The notes under the pieces are model-generated. The model made no database searches. It saw only the letters and a program-made list of their open reading frames with translations, and had not been told where the DNA came from. This document shows, piece after piece, positions 1 to 11,077 of a stretch of 60,647 bases of DNA (position 1 is the stretch's first letter; each line of letters opens with the position of its first letter). Made by a program: the position numbers and the translations under genes. This DNA is from Streptococcus oralis (lineage in GTDB: Bacteria; Bacillota; Bacilli; Lactobacillales; Streptococcaceae), in assembly GCF_001578705.1 (NCBI RefSeq), contig NZ_KQ969037.1, positions 665,241 through 725,887 on the forward strand. Reading direction: 5' to 3'.

Positions 1-614
1 TCATATTCATTCTTATAGTTGTAGAGTTGGATATCCATATCACCTAATTTAAAGTGACTATCCTCATCTGTAATATTCTGAATAAGAGTAACCCCTCGTT
101 TTTGTGCGACTCTCAAAGCATTATCATAATTGAAAAGATTATCCCAGAGTCCCCAGTGTGAGGTAATCCGTTCATCTGAATATTTTTTTAAATAAAACTT
201 ACCAACTTGATAACGGTTAAGTATCTCATCTGCTCCGCCGATATGGTCACTATGGACATGGGTTCCTATAATAAAATCCAGTTTTTTAACACCAATCTGA
301 TCAAGGTGGCGAATCAAACGGTCCTCCAAGACTTGATAATTTCTCATGGAAATCCCCCAGCGGCTTGGATACCGTGGATCACTCCCATCAGGAAAATCAT
401 AGTCTTCTCCCATATCAATCAAGGCATAATGACCATTACTTTCCAGAAGGATAGCATCACTCCCAGATTTTGCTTTAGTATTTATGAAATGGATACGGTT
501 GCCTGAACCAGCAGTAATGGTGTCTGCATTAACTTGTTGTGATAAACCAATCAACACAAAAAGGAAAGCAAATAAACTATAACTGACTGATTTAACTAAT
601 CTTTTATTCTTCAT
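1..614 (-). CDS. pce: Secreted phosphorylcholine esterase, Pce/CbpE-like (3' end outside window)
   Basis: Translating the minus strand from the ATG at 614 gives about 204 residues that run off the left edge. Residues 1-30 form a signal peptide (basic start, hydrophobic core, VNA cleavage site). A metallo-beta-lactamase fold follows, with the metal motif THVHSDHIGG near residues 118-127 (H119, H121, D123, H124). The surrounding blocks (DMGEDYDFPDGSD, LKKYSDERIT, QNITDEDSHF) match my memory of pneumococcal Pce, which removes phosphocholine from teichoic acid. Choline-binding repeats would lie in the missing C-terminus, so cell-wall binding cannot be judged. A good RBS (AAAGGAG) precedes the start. 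It is the last visible gene of the LicD cluster, 36 bp after licD, which supports a role in phosphocholine turnover. Confidence 0.85.
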   Translation of the reverse strand, partial: MKNKRLVKSVSYSLFAFLFVLIGLSQQVNADTITAGSGNRIHFINTKAKSGSDAILLESNGHYALIDMGEDYDFPDGSDPRYPSRWGISMRNYQVLEDRLIRHLDQIGVKKLDFIIGTHVHSDHIGGADEILNRYQVGKFYLKKYSDERITSHWGLWDNLFNYDNALRVAQKRGVTLIQNITDEDSHFKLGDMDIQLYNYKNEY

Positions 615-650
615 CTTGAACACTCCTTTCTCGATGAAAACAATCTCTTA

Positions 651-1463
651 CTAATCAATCCAATAATTCTTATCAGTTCCTGGAACCTGCTGTTCAACAG
701 GTGGTGGAGTCATATAATCTGATCCAAATTCGTAGACAAGAATTTCATGGTATTTTCTCGGAGCCTTCACTACGATGTTTTCGTATGGCATATCAATCAG
801 ATCATAGAGCCATTCTTTTTTGATTCCCTCTGGAAAGCTTGGATCAAATATCGTACAGGTAAGATCTGTAGCTTGATTTACACTATATTTCAAAGCAAGG
901 TTCTCTAATTTTTGATTCCAAGTTTGTGGAGAGCTTAGACGGAAAAAAGCTGACCCAATATAACGAGGCAGATTTTTAAGTCCACCATTCTCAGACTTGA
1001 TCCCTTTAAAATTCAAAGAAGAAAGGCGGACAAAGTGTTTATAGAGCTTCATTTTCTTACAATCACTTTTCTCCGTCACGACACCATCGTATGGAAAAAT
1101 GTCAACGCAAGTTCCCAATACGACTGTCGGGTCCAGAAGATTGGCATCTCTACGTGTTCTAATGTCATGAACACGCAGATAACTGTACGGATAGCCTTTT
1201 GTTTCTCTAAATGAAATCAATTTGTAGTAAGGATGATTCTCATTTTTTAAAACCTTATAAAGCTTTTCAAATTCATCTCGCGCCAAGGAAATATCCGTAT
1301 CATCATCCCAAGGGATAAATCCTTTATGGCGGACAGCTCCTAGTAAGGTTCCAAAATCAATAAAATATTTAATCTGATGCTTTTCACATAGTTCATGTAG
1401 ATACTTTAAAATATCCAACTCCACTTGTTTTATTTCTTCAAGACTTAAAACTCTCTCAGACAT
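651..1463 (-). CDS. LicD family phosphocholine transferase
   Basis: A 270-residue LicD/FKTN nucleotidyltransferase-fold protein. The signature GTLLGAVRHKGFIPWDDD starts at residue 38; acidic residues D53-D55 and D57 probably bind the metal. The C-terminus has the family's YMTPPPVEQQ block. LicD enzymes move phosphocholine from CDP-choline to a sugar of the teichoic-acid repeat. It closely resembles the LicD half of the upstream fusion protein, so the two look like a duplication that has diverged. It lies between the fusion gene and the Pce-like gene in one transcription unit. The exact acceptor sugar cannot be told from sequence. Confidence 0.9.
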   Translation of the reverse strand: MSERVLSLEEIKQVELDILKYLHELCEKHQIKYFIDFGTLLGAVRHKGFIPWDDDTDISLARDEFEKLYKVLKNENHPYYKLISFRETKGYPYSYLRVHDIRTRRDANLLDPTVVLGTCVDIFPYDGVVTEKSDCKKMKLYKHFVRLSSLNFKGIKSENGGLKNLPRYIGSAFFRLSSPQTWNQKLENLALKYSVNQATDLTCTIFDPSFPEGIKKEWLYDLIDMPYENIVVKAPRKYHEILVYEFGSDYMTPPPVEQQVPGTDKNYWID

Positions 1464-1520
1464 ACGTTTTATTCTCCTAATTTTGACTAATTTTTTAAAC
1501 GATTTCTAACTGCGATTTGC

Positions 1521-3680
1521 TTACTTAGAATTTTTAGTAATTTTCCACAGTTTGAAATCATGGTGAGATACTCTCTGTTCAAGAGGGGGCAATTGCATGT
1601 AATCCCCATAGTCAGAGGTCAAAATTTCATGGTAGTGTTTTGGAATCATAAATTCCTTGCCTTCAAACGTTCCCACAATCACTTGTTCTAACCACTCACG
1701 TTTCCAAACTGGCTTATTCATATCCTTGTAAATCAAATAGTCAACTTGCTCGTAGTCAGCAACTGCTCTAGATTTAGCAAGCTCATCAATTTGCTCAACA
1801 TACTTATTCGTATTTGTGAAATAGAAAATGACAACAGAGATATAACGAATTAAAGAATTTAGTAGACTTTTCGTGTTGGTAATTCCTTTAAAAGTGTAAC
1901 AACTCAATTGACGTTTCTTTATGAGTTTCGTCATTTTGTTTTTAAAGTCCGCGTCATCTTCGTAACCATCTACAGGGAAAATATCCACATAGATTCCCAT
2001 ATTGGAATCGATCCGTACATCTTCTTCTAGCAAGTAGGTATGGTTATCCTGCACTTTCATAAAAGGATAGACATAGTTGAGATTATTTTTATAAGACATA
2101 ACCTCATAACGTTCATCAGGGCTAGCGATAAGGTAATCTTGTAGTTTCTCATAGTCTTCTCTTAGCATGCAAATATCCATATCATCGTCCCAAGGGATAA
2201 AACCTTTATGGCGAACCGCACCAATTAGACTTCCATATGCTAGGAAATACTTGACACCAATTTTCTGACAAACCTCATGAATGTACTCCATGATTCCAAG
2301 TTCCATCTGTTGAATTTCACTGACATCTGTTACTTCTTGATACCGAACTCCTTCATCCCGTTTGCAAACCACTAGTCCATAACCGATTGCCAACCAAAAG
2401 ATGATATTGATAAAGTTGGTTGAATACATAATCTGACTTTCAAACAACTGACCAAACAAAATACCGAAGAAAAGAATCATAATCAATTTGTCAGTATTTT
2501 TCTTGGACACAATCAAATAAGTTAAAAAGCGCTTGATGACATAAGCCAGTATAAGAAGGAAGGATACCAAGCCTAGAACTCCCGAACTGACAAATATGGT
2601 CACAAAAATGTTATGGAAATTCCCACCGATAAGGGAGTTTTGAATCTCAAATTTACTGAAATATTTTGTGTAGTAATCTGGAACATTCCGTACACCATAA
2701 CCAAAAATTGGTTTGGCACTTCCCATTTTAATAGCATTTTTCCAAATGTAGGTCCTACCACTTGGTGTTGTTTCAATTAGATGGAGTTCACCATTCTTCT
2801 TAGTGATAGACGAATCTGTCTCAGCGTAGGATTGTCCTTTGTTTAAGTCAAAAACAGTCGCAGTTTCAGATGAGATATAAATTGAAGTTGCATAGCTTAA
2901 TCCAATATTAGCAGCAGTAATCAGCAAACCAGCAACTATAAAAGTGAGGAATCGTTTAAGGATACTTCCTCTAGTGGCAAAGAAACTATAGAGTCCAATC
3001 ATGAGGAGTAAAGAAAGTAAGGCTCCTCTACTTTGCATAGTAGCAAAGTATACTAATTGAATCAGATTATTCAGTTTAAGATAAACAGAATATTTACTTC
3101 CTTTATGGATCAAATACATGGCCAAAATAATGCTAATGTATGAAAATATCGCACTAGCATTAGGATTGACAATTCCCCACAGACGTCCATTCATGACACC
3201 ATAATAATAAGATTGTTCGCCAATTTTAAATAGGATAAGGACTCTACTTACTAATAAACCAAACGCAAAAATTGCGGAAGAAAAAGATACAATTTGAACC
3301 GTATAGGCAATCCAGTCAAATAATTTTTTAAGTTGCCCTGATTGTAACATGGTAAATAATAAAACATAGGTTACCATGAAAAGGATTTCAATCACATTCC
3401 CAATCAAATGTCCAGAGCGATTGAATATAGCCGATAGCAGATGACTCCCAGATAACAAGCCAAATAAGGCCAAAAACTTTCGATCTACTGTAATCTGTTT
3501 CCACTTAAACAACAAGGTATAGCAAATATAAAGTACAACAATCGCTGACAATCCCTTGTAGAGGGGATTTGCTACCTTATAAACCAGTGAACTCATACTT
3601 AAAATCGAAATGAAAACAAATAGATATGCAATCCATAGTTTTGATTTTTCAAAGTATTCATCCAATTTTGAAAAATTCAT
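1521..3680 (-). CDS. Wzy/O-antigen-ligase-like teichoic acid polymerase fused to a LicD domain
   Basis: One uninterrupted reading frame of 719 residues. The N-terminal ~440 residues hold about ten membrane segments and the polymerase/ligase signature: TTPSGRTYIW near 307-316, PIFGYGVRN near 326-334, and a loop His-Asn (GGNFHN) near 354-359. From about residue 451 the protein is a complete LicD domain with GSLIGAVRHKGFIPWDDD at 485-502 and a C-terminal YMQLPPLEQR block. The frame extends to a TTG at 3686, but an ATG at 3680 sits correctly after AAGGAG and is preferred. In pneumococcus, as I recall, the polymerase (TarP) and LicD3 are separate proteins. The fusion suggests that chain polymerisation and phosphocholine addition are coupled at the membrane. 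Confidence 0.88.
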   Translation of the reverse strand: MNFSKLDEYFEKSKLWIAYLFVFISILSMSSLVYKVANPLYKGLSAIVVLYICYTLLFKWKQITVDRKFLALFGLLSGSHLLSAIFNRSGHLIGNVIEILFMVTYVLLFTMLQSGQLKKLFDWIAYTVQIVSFSSAIFAFGLLVSRVLILFKIGEQSYYYGVMNGRLWGIVNPNASAIFSYISIILAMYLIHKGSKYSVYLKLNNLIQLVYFATMQSRGALLSLLLMIGLYSFFATRGSILKRFLTFIVAGLLITAANIGLSYATSIYISSETATVFDLNKGQSYAETDSSITKKNGELHLIETTPSGRTYIWKNAIKMGSAKPIFGYGVRNVPDYYTKYFSKFEIQNSLIGGNFHNIFVTIFVSSGVLGLVSFLLILAYVIKRFLTYLIVSKKNTDKLIMILFFGILFGQLFESQIMYSTNFINIIFWLAIGYGLVVCKRDEGVRYQEVTDVSEIQQMELGIMEYIHEVCQKIGVKYFLAYGSLIGAVRHKGFIPWDDDMDICMLREDYEKLQDYLIASPDERYEVMSYKNNLNYVYPFMKVQDNHTYLLEEDVRIDSNMGIYVDIFPVDGYEDDADFKNKMTKLIKKRQLSCYTFKGITNTKSLLNSLIRYISVVIFYFTNTNKYVEQIDELAKSRAVADYEQVDYLIYKDMNKPVWKREWLEQVIVGTFEGKEFMIPKHYHEILTSDYGDYMQLPPLEQRVSHHDFKLWKITKNSK

Positions 3681-3701
3681 TTTCAACTCCTTCTCATGAT
3701 A

Positions 3702-4670
3702 TTAGTTTTTTAATCCAACAATTTTCTTATATAGCCATGGAGAAATGACAAGTGAAAGGATCGCTACCTTGCGAAAAGTGGTGAAATAAGCATCCTTCCA
3801 TATTTCACGTCGATGCTGAACAATCCAAGTCCTTAGCTCGGTTTTCTCCTTTTGATACTCTTCAGATGAAGTAAAGATAATTTTATCGTAAACTGTGATG
3901 TACGACCAACATTCTCTATTTTTTAATTCGTATTTTAAATTAGGAAAGACTTGTGAAACTTGAGCAATTATTTGCTTATAAACTTCTATCGTGTCAAATG
4001 CATATCGATTAACAGATGTTGTTGCACTTCCCTCACGATGATCATAATAATAAACAGGTTTGTCAATAAATACGCAACTGCATCTTGTCTTTAGTAGCAA
4101 TTCAGTTAAAAATAAGGCATCTTCAGCTAGGTGATAATTTGTATTAAACTTTTCATCCGCTAGCAGGTCTCTCTTAAACAGTTTTGCAACTGGAAAAAAT
4201 GACGTTCTGGTAGTCATCAGTAGTTCCTTCATGGTTTCTTCTGTTGACCAGAGTTCTGTTTTTCCAGAATGTGGAGGTAAGTCTGTTACAATGCCGTTTT
4301 TGATATGGTGCAGAGGAGCGATTACAAAGCCCACATTCAACCCTTCAACTGCACTTGCTAAAGTAGCTAGGTAATCTTTGGTAACGAAATCATCGCTATC
4401 AATAAAGGTGATCCAAGCACCCGTCGCTAGCTGAATTCCCATATTTCTAGCATTTGAAACCCCAGCATTTTCGATATGATAAACCTTGATGTTTTCATTC
4501 TGAGATGCTAAGTGATCACAGATCTGTCCGCTGGAATCGGTAGAACCATCGTTGATTAGGATTAACTCAAAATTGGTATAAGTTTGATGAAGAATTGACT
4601 CCACACATCGTTCCAGATAGGCTTCTACATTATAGACTGGAACAATGACGCTAATTTTTTCTTCCATCAT
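3702..4670 (-). CDS. GT2 family glycosyltransferase
   Basis: A 322-residue GT-A glycosyltransferase. VIVPVYNVEAYLERC begins at residue 9, NDGSTDSS lies at 40-47 and the metal-binding DSDD at 91-94, all typical of family 2. The C-terminal part is less conserved and ends in a short hydrophobic, basic segment that may touch the membrane. Its ATG overlaps the stop of the upstream licD by four bases (ATGA), so translation is probably coupled. By context it adds a sugar to the lipid-linked teichoic-acid repeat. Donor and acceptor cannot be assigned. Confidence 0.88.
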   Translation of the reverse strand: MMEEKISVIVPVYNVEAYLERCVESILHQTYTNFELILINDGSTDSSGQICDHLASQNENIKVYHIENAGVSNARNMGIQLATGAWITFIDSDDFVTKDYLATLASAVEGLNVGFVIAPLHHIKNGIVTDLPPHSGKTELWSTEETMKELLMTTRTSFFPVAKLFKRDLLADEKFNTNYHLAEDALFLTELLLKTRCSCVFIDKPVYYYDHREGSATTSVNRYAFDTIEVYKQIIAQVSQVFPNLKYELKNRECWSYITVYDKIIFTSSEEYQKEKTELRTWIVQHRREIWKDAYFTTFRKVAILSLVISPWLYKKIVGLKN

Positions 4671-5503
4671 GCCCCATATTCTCCCTTGTACTCCGTGTAG
4701 CTCTTGTCCATGTCTGCTATAATGGCATCATGATGCGGTACTTGCTTGTCCGCTGGTGGCGGTGTCATATAATCCCCAAAAGCAGTGCTGAGATAGGCAT
4801 CATAACCGACCGGAATGGGCATCTCAGTTCCTTCGAATGGCAAGAAGAGATTGTCTTCAAAGGATGCGATTGGATATTTGTTTCGCATGTAGCCAGGCCC
4901 TGAGCATAATTCCGTGATTCCATCGCTCTCAGCCAGACCATACTTGGTCATTTCTTTTTCAGCTTTTTTCCAAATGCGATAACGTAGAGATTTGGGAGTC
5001 AAACCGAGTAAGATACGACTTCCCCATTTCATGACTGCACCATGCTTTTCTGGAACAGTTTGCGCACAGAAAAGGGAATAAATCAAGGCCCAGCGAACCT
5101 GTTTCTTGCGCTCAGCTGGATTTTTAGGATAATAATCCAAAGGCAAAACGTCCAAGGCCAAACCGTGTGGCAAATCCAAATCCTGCTGATAAGGCTTGAT
5201 ACAGGTCGTTTCCTTATCACGAATGGTAATAAAAAGGTTACGGTCTACAAAATCCTTGTGACTCTTTGACAAGAAATAACGCTTATCTGCATAACGAGGC
5301 CATAGTTCGGCTAACTTTTCATAGTCCTTGCGAGGCATGAAAAAATCTAGGTCATCATCCCAAGGAATGAAGCCCTTGTTGCGAAGGGCACCAATCGCTC
5401 CTCCACCACAGAGATAGCACAACAAATTATGTTCTTTACAAAATGCGACGAAATATTCAGCCATTTCCAGACTACGAGCCTGAATCGCTTTCAAATCACT
5501 CAT
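4667..5503 (-). CDS. LicD family phosphocholine transferase, first gene of cluster (LicD3-like position)
   Basis: A 278-residue LicD protein with GGAIGALRNKGFIPWDDD starting near residue 34 and the C-terminal YMTPPPADKQVPHHD block. It carries a GGA variant where the other two copies have GT or GS, so it is a distinct paralogue. It is the first gene after the LytR-CpsA-Psr terminator, has an AGGAGAG ribosome site, and its stop overlaps the glycosyltransferase start. Its position next to the lytR-family gene corresponds to pneumococcal licD3 as I recall it. Predicted role: transfer of phosphocholine from CDP-choline to one of the GalNAc residues of the repeat. Confidence 0.88.
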   Translation of the reverse strand: MSDLKAIQARSLEMAEYFVAFCKEHNLLCYLCGGGAIGALRNKGFIPWDDDLDFFMPRKDYEKLAELWPRYADKRYFLSKSHKDFVDRNLFITIRDKETTCIKPYQQDLDLPHGLALDVLPLDYYPKNPAERKKQVRWALIYSLFCAQTVPEKHGAVMKWGSRILLGLTPKSLRYRIWKKAEKEMTKYGLAESDGITELCSGPGYMRNKYPIASFEDNLFLPFEGTEMPIPVGYDAYLSTAFGDYMTPPPADKQVPHHDAIIADMDKSYTEYKGEYGA

Positions 5504-5542
5504 GTCTCTCCTCTTCTGTCCAATAACGAGTTATATCGTTTT

Positions 5543-5571
5543 ATTATACCATAAAAAAGCCTTAAAAATCC
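5543..5571 (-). promoter_or_regulatory. Promoter of the LicD/teichoic acid cluster
   Basis: Read on the minus strand there is an extended -10, TGGTATAAT (hexamer 5543-5548), with only a poor -35 match 17 bases upstream. It lies between the terminator at 5584-5637 and licD at 5503, so the cluster appears to be transcribed separately from the aromatic operon. Confidence 0.55.
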
Positions 5572-5583
5572 ATCAGATACCGT

Positions 5584-5637
5584 AAAAAATCAAAGCCCAA
5601 TCCACCATTTTTACTGGTGAATGAAGCTTTGATTTTT
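5584..5637 (-). terminator. Rho-independent terminator after the LytR-family gene
   Basis: AAAAATCAAAGC (5585-5596) pairs with GCTTTGATTTTT (5626-5637), with a second inner stem around TGGTGGA. On the minus strand the hairpin is followed by a T-rich run. It closes the aroA-aroK-pheA-lytR unit. Confidence 0.8.
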
Positions 5638-5650
5638 ATTTATCTATCTC

Positions 5651-6931
5651 TTATCTCATTCCCATTTGGGCGAGTTTAGTCCGGTATTTGTTCTGGTCGA
5701 CAAGTAGACCTTGTCCTCCGTAGACATCATAAGCATCTACCCAATCGCCTAGTTCTGGCACTGTGAGTCTTTCGATACCATTCTGTGCACCTTCGATAAC
5801 TGATAAGCCATTGGTCAGTAAGAATGTATATGGTAGGTTGGTAGAAGTCATTCCAAATACTTTTCCAAGTGCCTCTGATCCTGTAAAGAGTTTGGTTGGA
5901 TCTTTGATTTGCTCAAGAACAGCTGACATGACTTGCTGCTGACGTTTGGTACGACCATAGTCTCCTTCATCATCGTCACGGAAACGGGCATAGTTAAGCA
6001 AGGTTGAGCCATTCATTTGTTGCTTGCCAGCACGAATCGTTTGAGTTGGTGATTCCGTTTCTGTTGCATGAAGGTCATCTCCAACTGTAGCTTCTGTTAG
6101 AGGCTGGCCATTTAACGTTGAAAACTTAGCGTCTATAGTCACTCCATCAGGAAATAGCGTATCAATGGCAGTTGCAAAGGCCTGAAAATCCACTAGAGCA
6201 TAGTACTTAATGTCCAAATCAAAGTTATCTTTTAAAACCTTGCGAACCATTTCTGCTCCTTTTTGCCCCTCCTGCTCCCCAAGTTCATAGGCTACGTTGA
6301 GTTTATTATCCGTTTGTTTCTTGCCATTCACAATCTGGCTGTAGCCATCAATATAGACTAGGTTGTCACGCATGAAGCTGACTAGCTTGATTTTCTTATC
6401 CGAACCACTAACATTCAACACCATAATCGTGTCTGTGCGAGTTTCTGCACTATTTTGACCGATACGACCATCTGTCCCCATGATTAGGATATTCACCCCA
6501 TCTTTGGTGTCCTGACCATTAAAGACCTCTACTTGTGCCGCTTTTGCATCAGCTGGCTTATTGCTAGTAGTTGCCGACTGGAAACCTCGAAGGAACATAA
6601 TAATCATGCCCGCAGCCACACAGGTTATCAACAGTAAAAGCCAAATTAGAACTCGTTTGAAAAATTTTCTTGGTTTCTTCTTTTTCACTTTTGGAAGAGA
6701 GGGAAATTTCTGATGTCTATTCGAGCGACTTTGATTGGAATACTGTGGAATCCCAATGTCCTTCCCTAGATTTTTTTCCCTTTCACCTTCATTAGAGGGA
6801 AATCCACCGTCCATTTTTCTTTTCAGATAGTCAAATTCTCTCTTTTCTCTGTCATTTAGGTAATGAATATTCTTAAAAAGGTAATCATAGCGTAACTGCT
6901 CATGATGACTTAAAGGGCTTTCTTTGCTCAT
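5651..6931 (-). CDS. LytR-CpsA-Psr family cell-wall polymer ligase
   Basis: A 426-residue protein with a hydrophilic cytoplasmic N-terminus (1-90), one membrane helix (about 93-114) and an extracytoplasmic LCP domain. The core LIMGTDGR, RTDTIMV and SFMRDNLVYIDG blocks, with acidic and arginine residues that hold the polyprenyl pyrophosphate, are present. A conserved RFRDDDEGDYGRTKRQQ block lies in the second half. LCP enzymes attach wall teichoic acid or capsule to peptidoglycan. Its start overlaps the pheA stop by four bases, but its likely functional partners are the teichoic-acid genes just downstream. Confidence 0.92.
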   Translation of the reverse strand: MSKESPLSHHEQLRYDYLFKNIHYLNDREKREFDYLKRKMDGGFPSNEGEREKNLGKDIGIPQYSNQSRSNRHQKFPSLPKVKKKKPRKFFKRVLIWLLLLITCVAAGMIIMFLRGFQSATTSNKPADAKAAQVEVFNGQDTKDGVNILIMGTDGRIGQNSAETRTDTIMVLNVSGSDKKIKLVSFMRDNLVYIDGYSQIVNGKKQTDNKLNVAYELGEQEGQKGAEMVRKVLKDNFDLDIKYYALVDFQAFATAIDTLFPDGVTIDAKFSTLNGQPLTEATVGDDLHATETESPTQTIRAGKQQMNGSTLLNYARFRDDDEGDYGRTKRQQQVMSAVLEQIKDPTKLFTGSEALGKVFGMTSTNLPYTFLLTNGLSVIEGAQNGIERLTVPELGDWVDAYDVYGGQGLLVDQNKYRTKLAQMGMR

Positions 6932-7772
6932 AGGCTCTCCTTTCCTAGGTCCCTTATGGTGAAAATAGGGTAGGTTCCCAGTATCTTGTACTGGATTCCA
7001 ATTGCTTCTAGTTCTTGTCTGGCAAAATGAACCAGCTCTTTGTCACTATAGTCTACATCGATAATGAAAAAGTATTCTCCCAAGGCTGTTTTAAGGGGGC
7101 GACTTTCAATCTTTGTTAAGTCAATCCCTCTCCAAGCAAAAGTCGAAAGTGCCTTGTAAAGAGCACCAGGTAGATTGTCTGGTAAGGTCAAGGCCAAACT
7201 CATTTTTTCAGCTTGTGGCTTCAAAGGAATCTTCGGTATCTCTGCCCCTAACACCCAAAAACGTGTGAAATTAGCTTCCATCTCTTGAATATTCTCGGCA
7301 ATTAGCTCCAGTCCATACTCTCTAGCTGAGTTTCTAGGCGCAATAGCTGCAAAAGGTTGGTCTGGATGTTCAGCAATAAAGCGAGCTGCATAAGCTGTAC
7401 TTGCCGTCACTTCAAGCTGGGCTTCTGGATAATGCTCCTCTATGAATTTCTTTCCCTGAGCTAGAGCCTGAGGATGAGAAAAGATTTTCTCAATTTCTGA
7501 CTGACCAGGAACTACCATCAGCTGCTGATGAATGGGTTGTACGATTTCTGCAACAGCCTGAATATCCGCCTGATGAAAAAGGTAATCCAAGCTTTCATGC
7601 ACACTCCCCTCAATGGAGTTTTCAACCGGCACCACTGAATAGTCTACCAAGCCTTGTTCATAGGCCTTGATGACATCTGTGATATTAGCAAAAGCCTGCA
7701 ATTTCTCTTTGGGAAAGGCTGTCTGCACAACATGATGCGAAAAAGATCCCTTGGGACCTAGATAGGCAATTT

Positions 7773-7776
<4 letters not shown>
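6928..7776 (-). CDS. pheA: Prephenate dehydratase
   Basis: A 282-residue monofunctional prephenate dehydratase that converts prephenate to phenylpyruvate for phenylalanine synthesis. The catalytic half carries GPKGSFSH (7-14), PVENSIEGSV (50-59) and the TRF triad (171-173). A C-terminal ACT domain has GALYKAL (204-210) and ESRP (224-227), the phenylalanine-binding motifs, so feedback inhibition by phenylalanine is expected. There is no chorismate mutase domain. Both ends overlap neighbours (aroK stop and lytR start) by four bases, which indicates translational coupling. Confidence 0.95.
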
Positions 7777-9615
<1,839 letters not shown>

Positions 9616-9954
9616 CTATTTCAATAATTCTGAAACAGGTTCAAAGACAATTTTTTCAATGTCTGAAAGGTAAATAGACAATTGTTGCTGTTTGGCAAAG
9701 AAATCTGACAAAAGAGCGTTCTCTTGGATTTGCTTGCTGAAAGACTGCATCTTTTCTTGGAAAGAGGCGTCTGGCATCTGTCCCGTTTGCGCCATGACTT
9801 GGATTTCTTGCTGGAAGGCGAGGTAGTCTGCAAAAATCTTGCTAGCTTGTTCATCAGCTTGGATGGCATCTTTTGCTGCCTTAACCGCCTTGTATTCTGG
9901 TAATTCGCGTAACCCGCGACTGAGTTCATTTGCACTATCGTAAATATTTGACAT
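9616..9954 (-). CDS. YlbF/YmcA family protein
   Basis: A 112-residue, almost wholly helical protein of the YlbF/YmcA (DUF964) family. In Bacillus, members form a complex that stimulates RNase Y activity and affects competence and biofilm. Streptococci carry this copy inside the aromatic operon, and its own target is not known. It lies 10 bases after tyrA and just before a strong terminator, so it is the last gene of the first aromatic transcription unit. Confidence 0.85.
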   Translation of the reverse strand: MSNIYDSANELSRGLRELPEYKAVKAAKDAIQADEQASKIFADYLAFQQEIQVMAQTGQMPDASFQEKMQSFSKQIQENALLSDFFAKQQQLSIYLSDIEKIVFEPVSELLK

Positions 9955-9964
9955 GATTTTCTCC

Positions 9965-11068
9965 TTATTTGATGACGACTGTGTAGTCCGTATTTTCTGT
10001 AATTAAGCGCTCAGCTCGTTCCATATCCTGAGCATTTTTAAAGGAAATTTGTAGAATCCCGTGAACATCCTCACGGTTTTCTTCGTTTATGTGAATGTTA
10101 ACCAAGGAAGTCCCACGTAGCAATTCCAAAATTCGCAAGATGACATCTTCTTCATCGGGAACGTCGACATAGAGGTCGTAAGAGCTATCCACACCACCAC
10201 GCTTATGGATTTCCATGGCCTGCCGTTGCTCACGTGCTTGATTGAAAAAGTTCCAAATTTGCTCTTCATCTCCCTTGCTGATAGACTGGCCAATCGCTTC
10301 CAAACGCTCCTTGAAATCCGCAATTCGCTCTAGAATGGTCTCACGATTAGACAAGAGAATGGAAGTCCACATACCTGGCTCACTCTCTGCAATCCGAGTC
10401 ATATCTCGAAAACCACCCGCTGCAAAGCGCCTTGCCATTTCGTGTTCTTGTGCATAGACCGCTGTCTGCTCCATGAGACTGGAAGCCAGAATATGAGGAA
10501 AATGGCTAATCTGAGAAGTCACCCGATCATGCTCCTTGGCATCGATCTCGATAAAACGAGCATGAAGGCCAGAAAGCAGATCTTTCATTTCCTCAAGCGT
10601 GCCATGACTTGTCAGTCTCGAAGGTGTGAAGATATAATAGGCATTTTCAAAGAGATTAACATCCGCAGAGGCAGCCCCTGTCTTGTGGCTACCAGCCATG
10701 GGATGGGCCCCGACAAAGCGAACAGGCTTGCCAGCCAAATATTCCTCCGCTTCTTCCACAATGGCTGACTTGGTTGAGCCCGCATCCGAGATAATGACGC
10801 CTTCTTTCAAGTCTAAATCTGCCAGCTCCTTAATAAAAGCAATGGTCTGTTTGATTGGCAAGGTCAGGATGATGACATCTGCTAGGGGAGCGAAACTGGC
10901 AAAATCATCCGTCGCACGGTCAATCATCCCCCGCTCCAAGGCAATGTCTCTCGAAGCCTGGCTACGATTATAACCCAAAATTTCATAATCAGGATGATCG
11001 CGCTTGATACCGAGTGCCATCGAAGCACCAATCAAACCAAGACCTGCGATATAGATTGTTTTTGCCAT
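9965..11068 (-). CDS. tyrA: Prephenate dehydrogenase
   Basis: 367 residues. It oxidises prephenate to 4-hydroxyphenylpyruvate with NAD, the tyrosine branch. The Rossmann motif GLGLIG is at 9-14, the catalytic block [11 protein letters not shown] near 120, and [11 protein letters not shown] carries the substrate-binding histidine region. The C-terminal ~75 residues ([20 protein letters not shown] onward) are an ACT domain, pointing to tyrosine feedback control. It lies 9 bases after aroC. Confidence 0.95.
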   Translation of the reverse strand: MAKTIYIAGLGLIGASMALGIKRDHPDYEILGYNRSQASRDIALERGMIDRATDDFASFAPLADVIILTLPIKQTIAFIKELADLDLKEGVIISDAGSTKSAIVEEAEEYLAGKPVRFVGAHPMAGSHKTGAASADVNLFENAYYIFTPSRLTSHGTLEEMKDLLSGLHARFIEIDAKEHDRVTSQISHFPHILASSLMEQTAVYAQEHEMARRFAAGGFRDMTRIAESEPGMWTSILLSNRETILERIADFKERLEAIGQSISKGDEEQIWNFFNQAREQRQAMEIHKRGGVDSSYDLYVDVPDEEDVILRILELLRGTSLVNIHINEENREDVHGILQISFKNAQDMERAERLITENTDYTVVIK

Positions 11069-11077
11069 AGGAACTCC

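Noticed and set aside
207-506. 99-codon plus-strand frame at the left edge
   Set aside because: It is antisense to the clear Pce-like esterase with signal peptide and metal motif, which explains the region fully.
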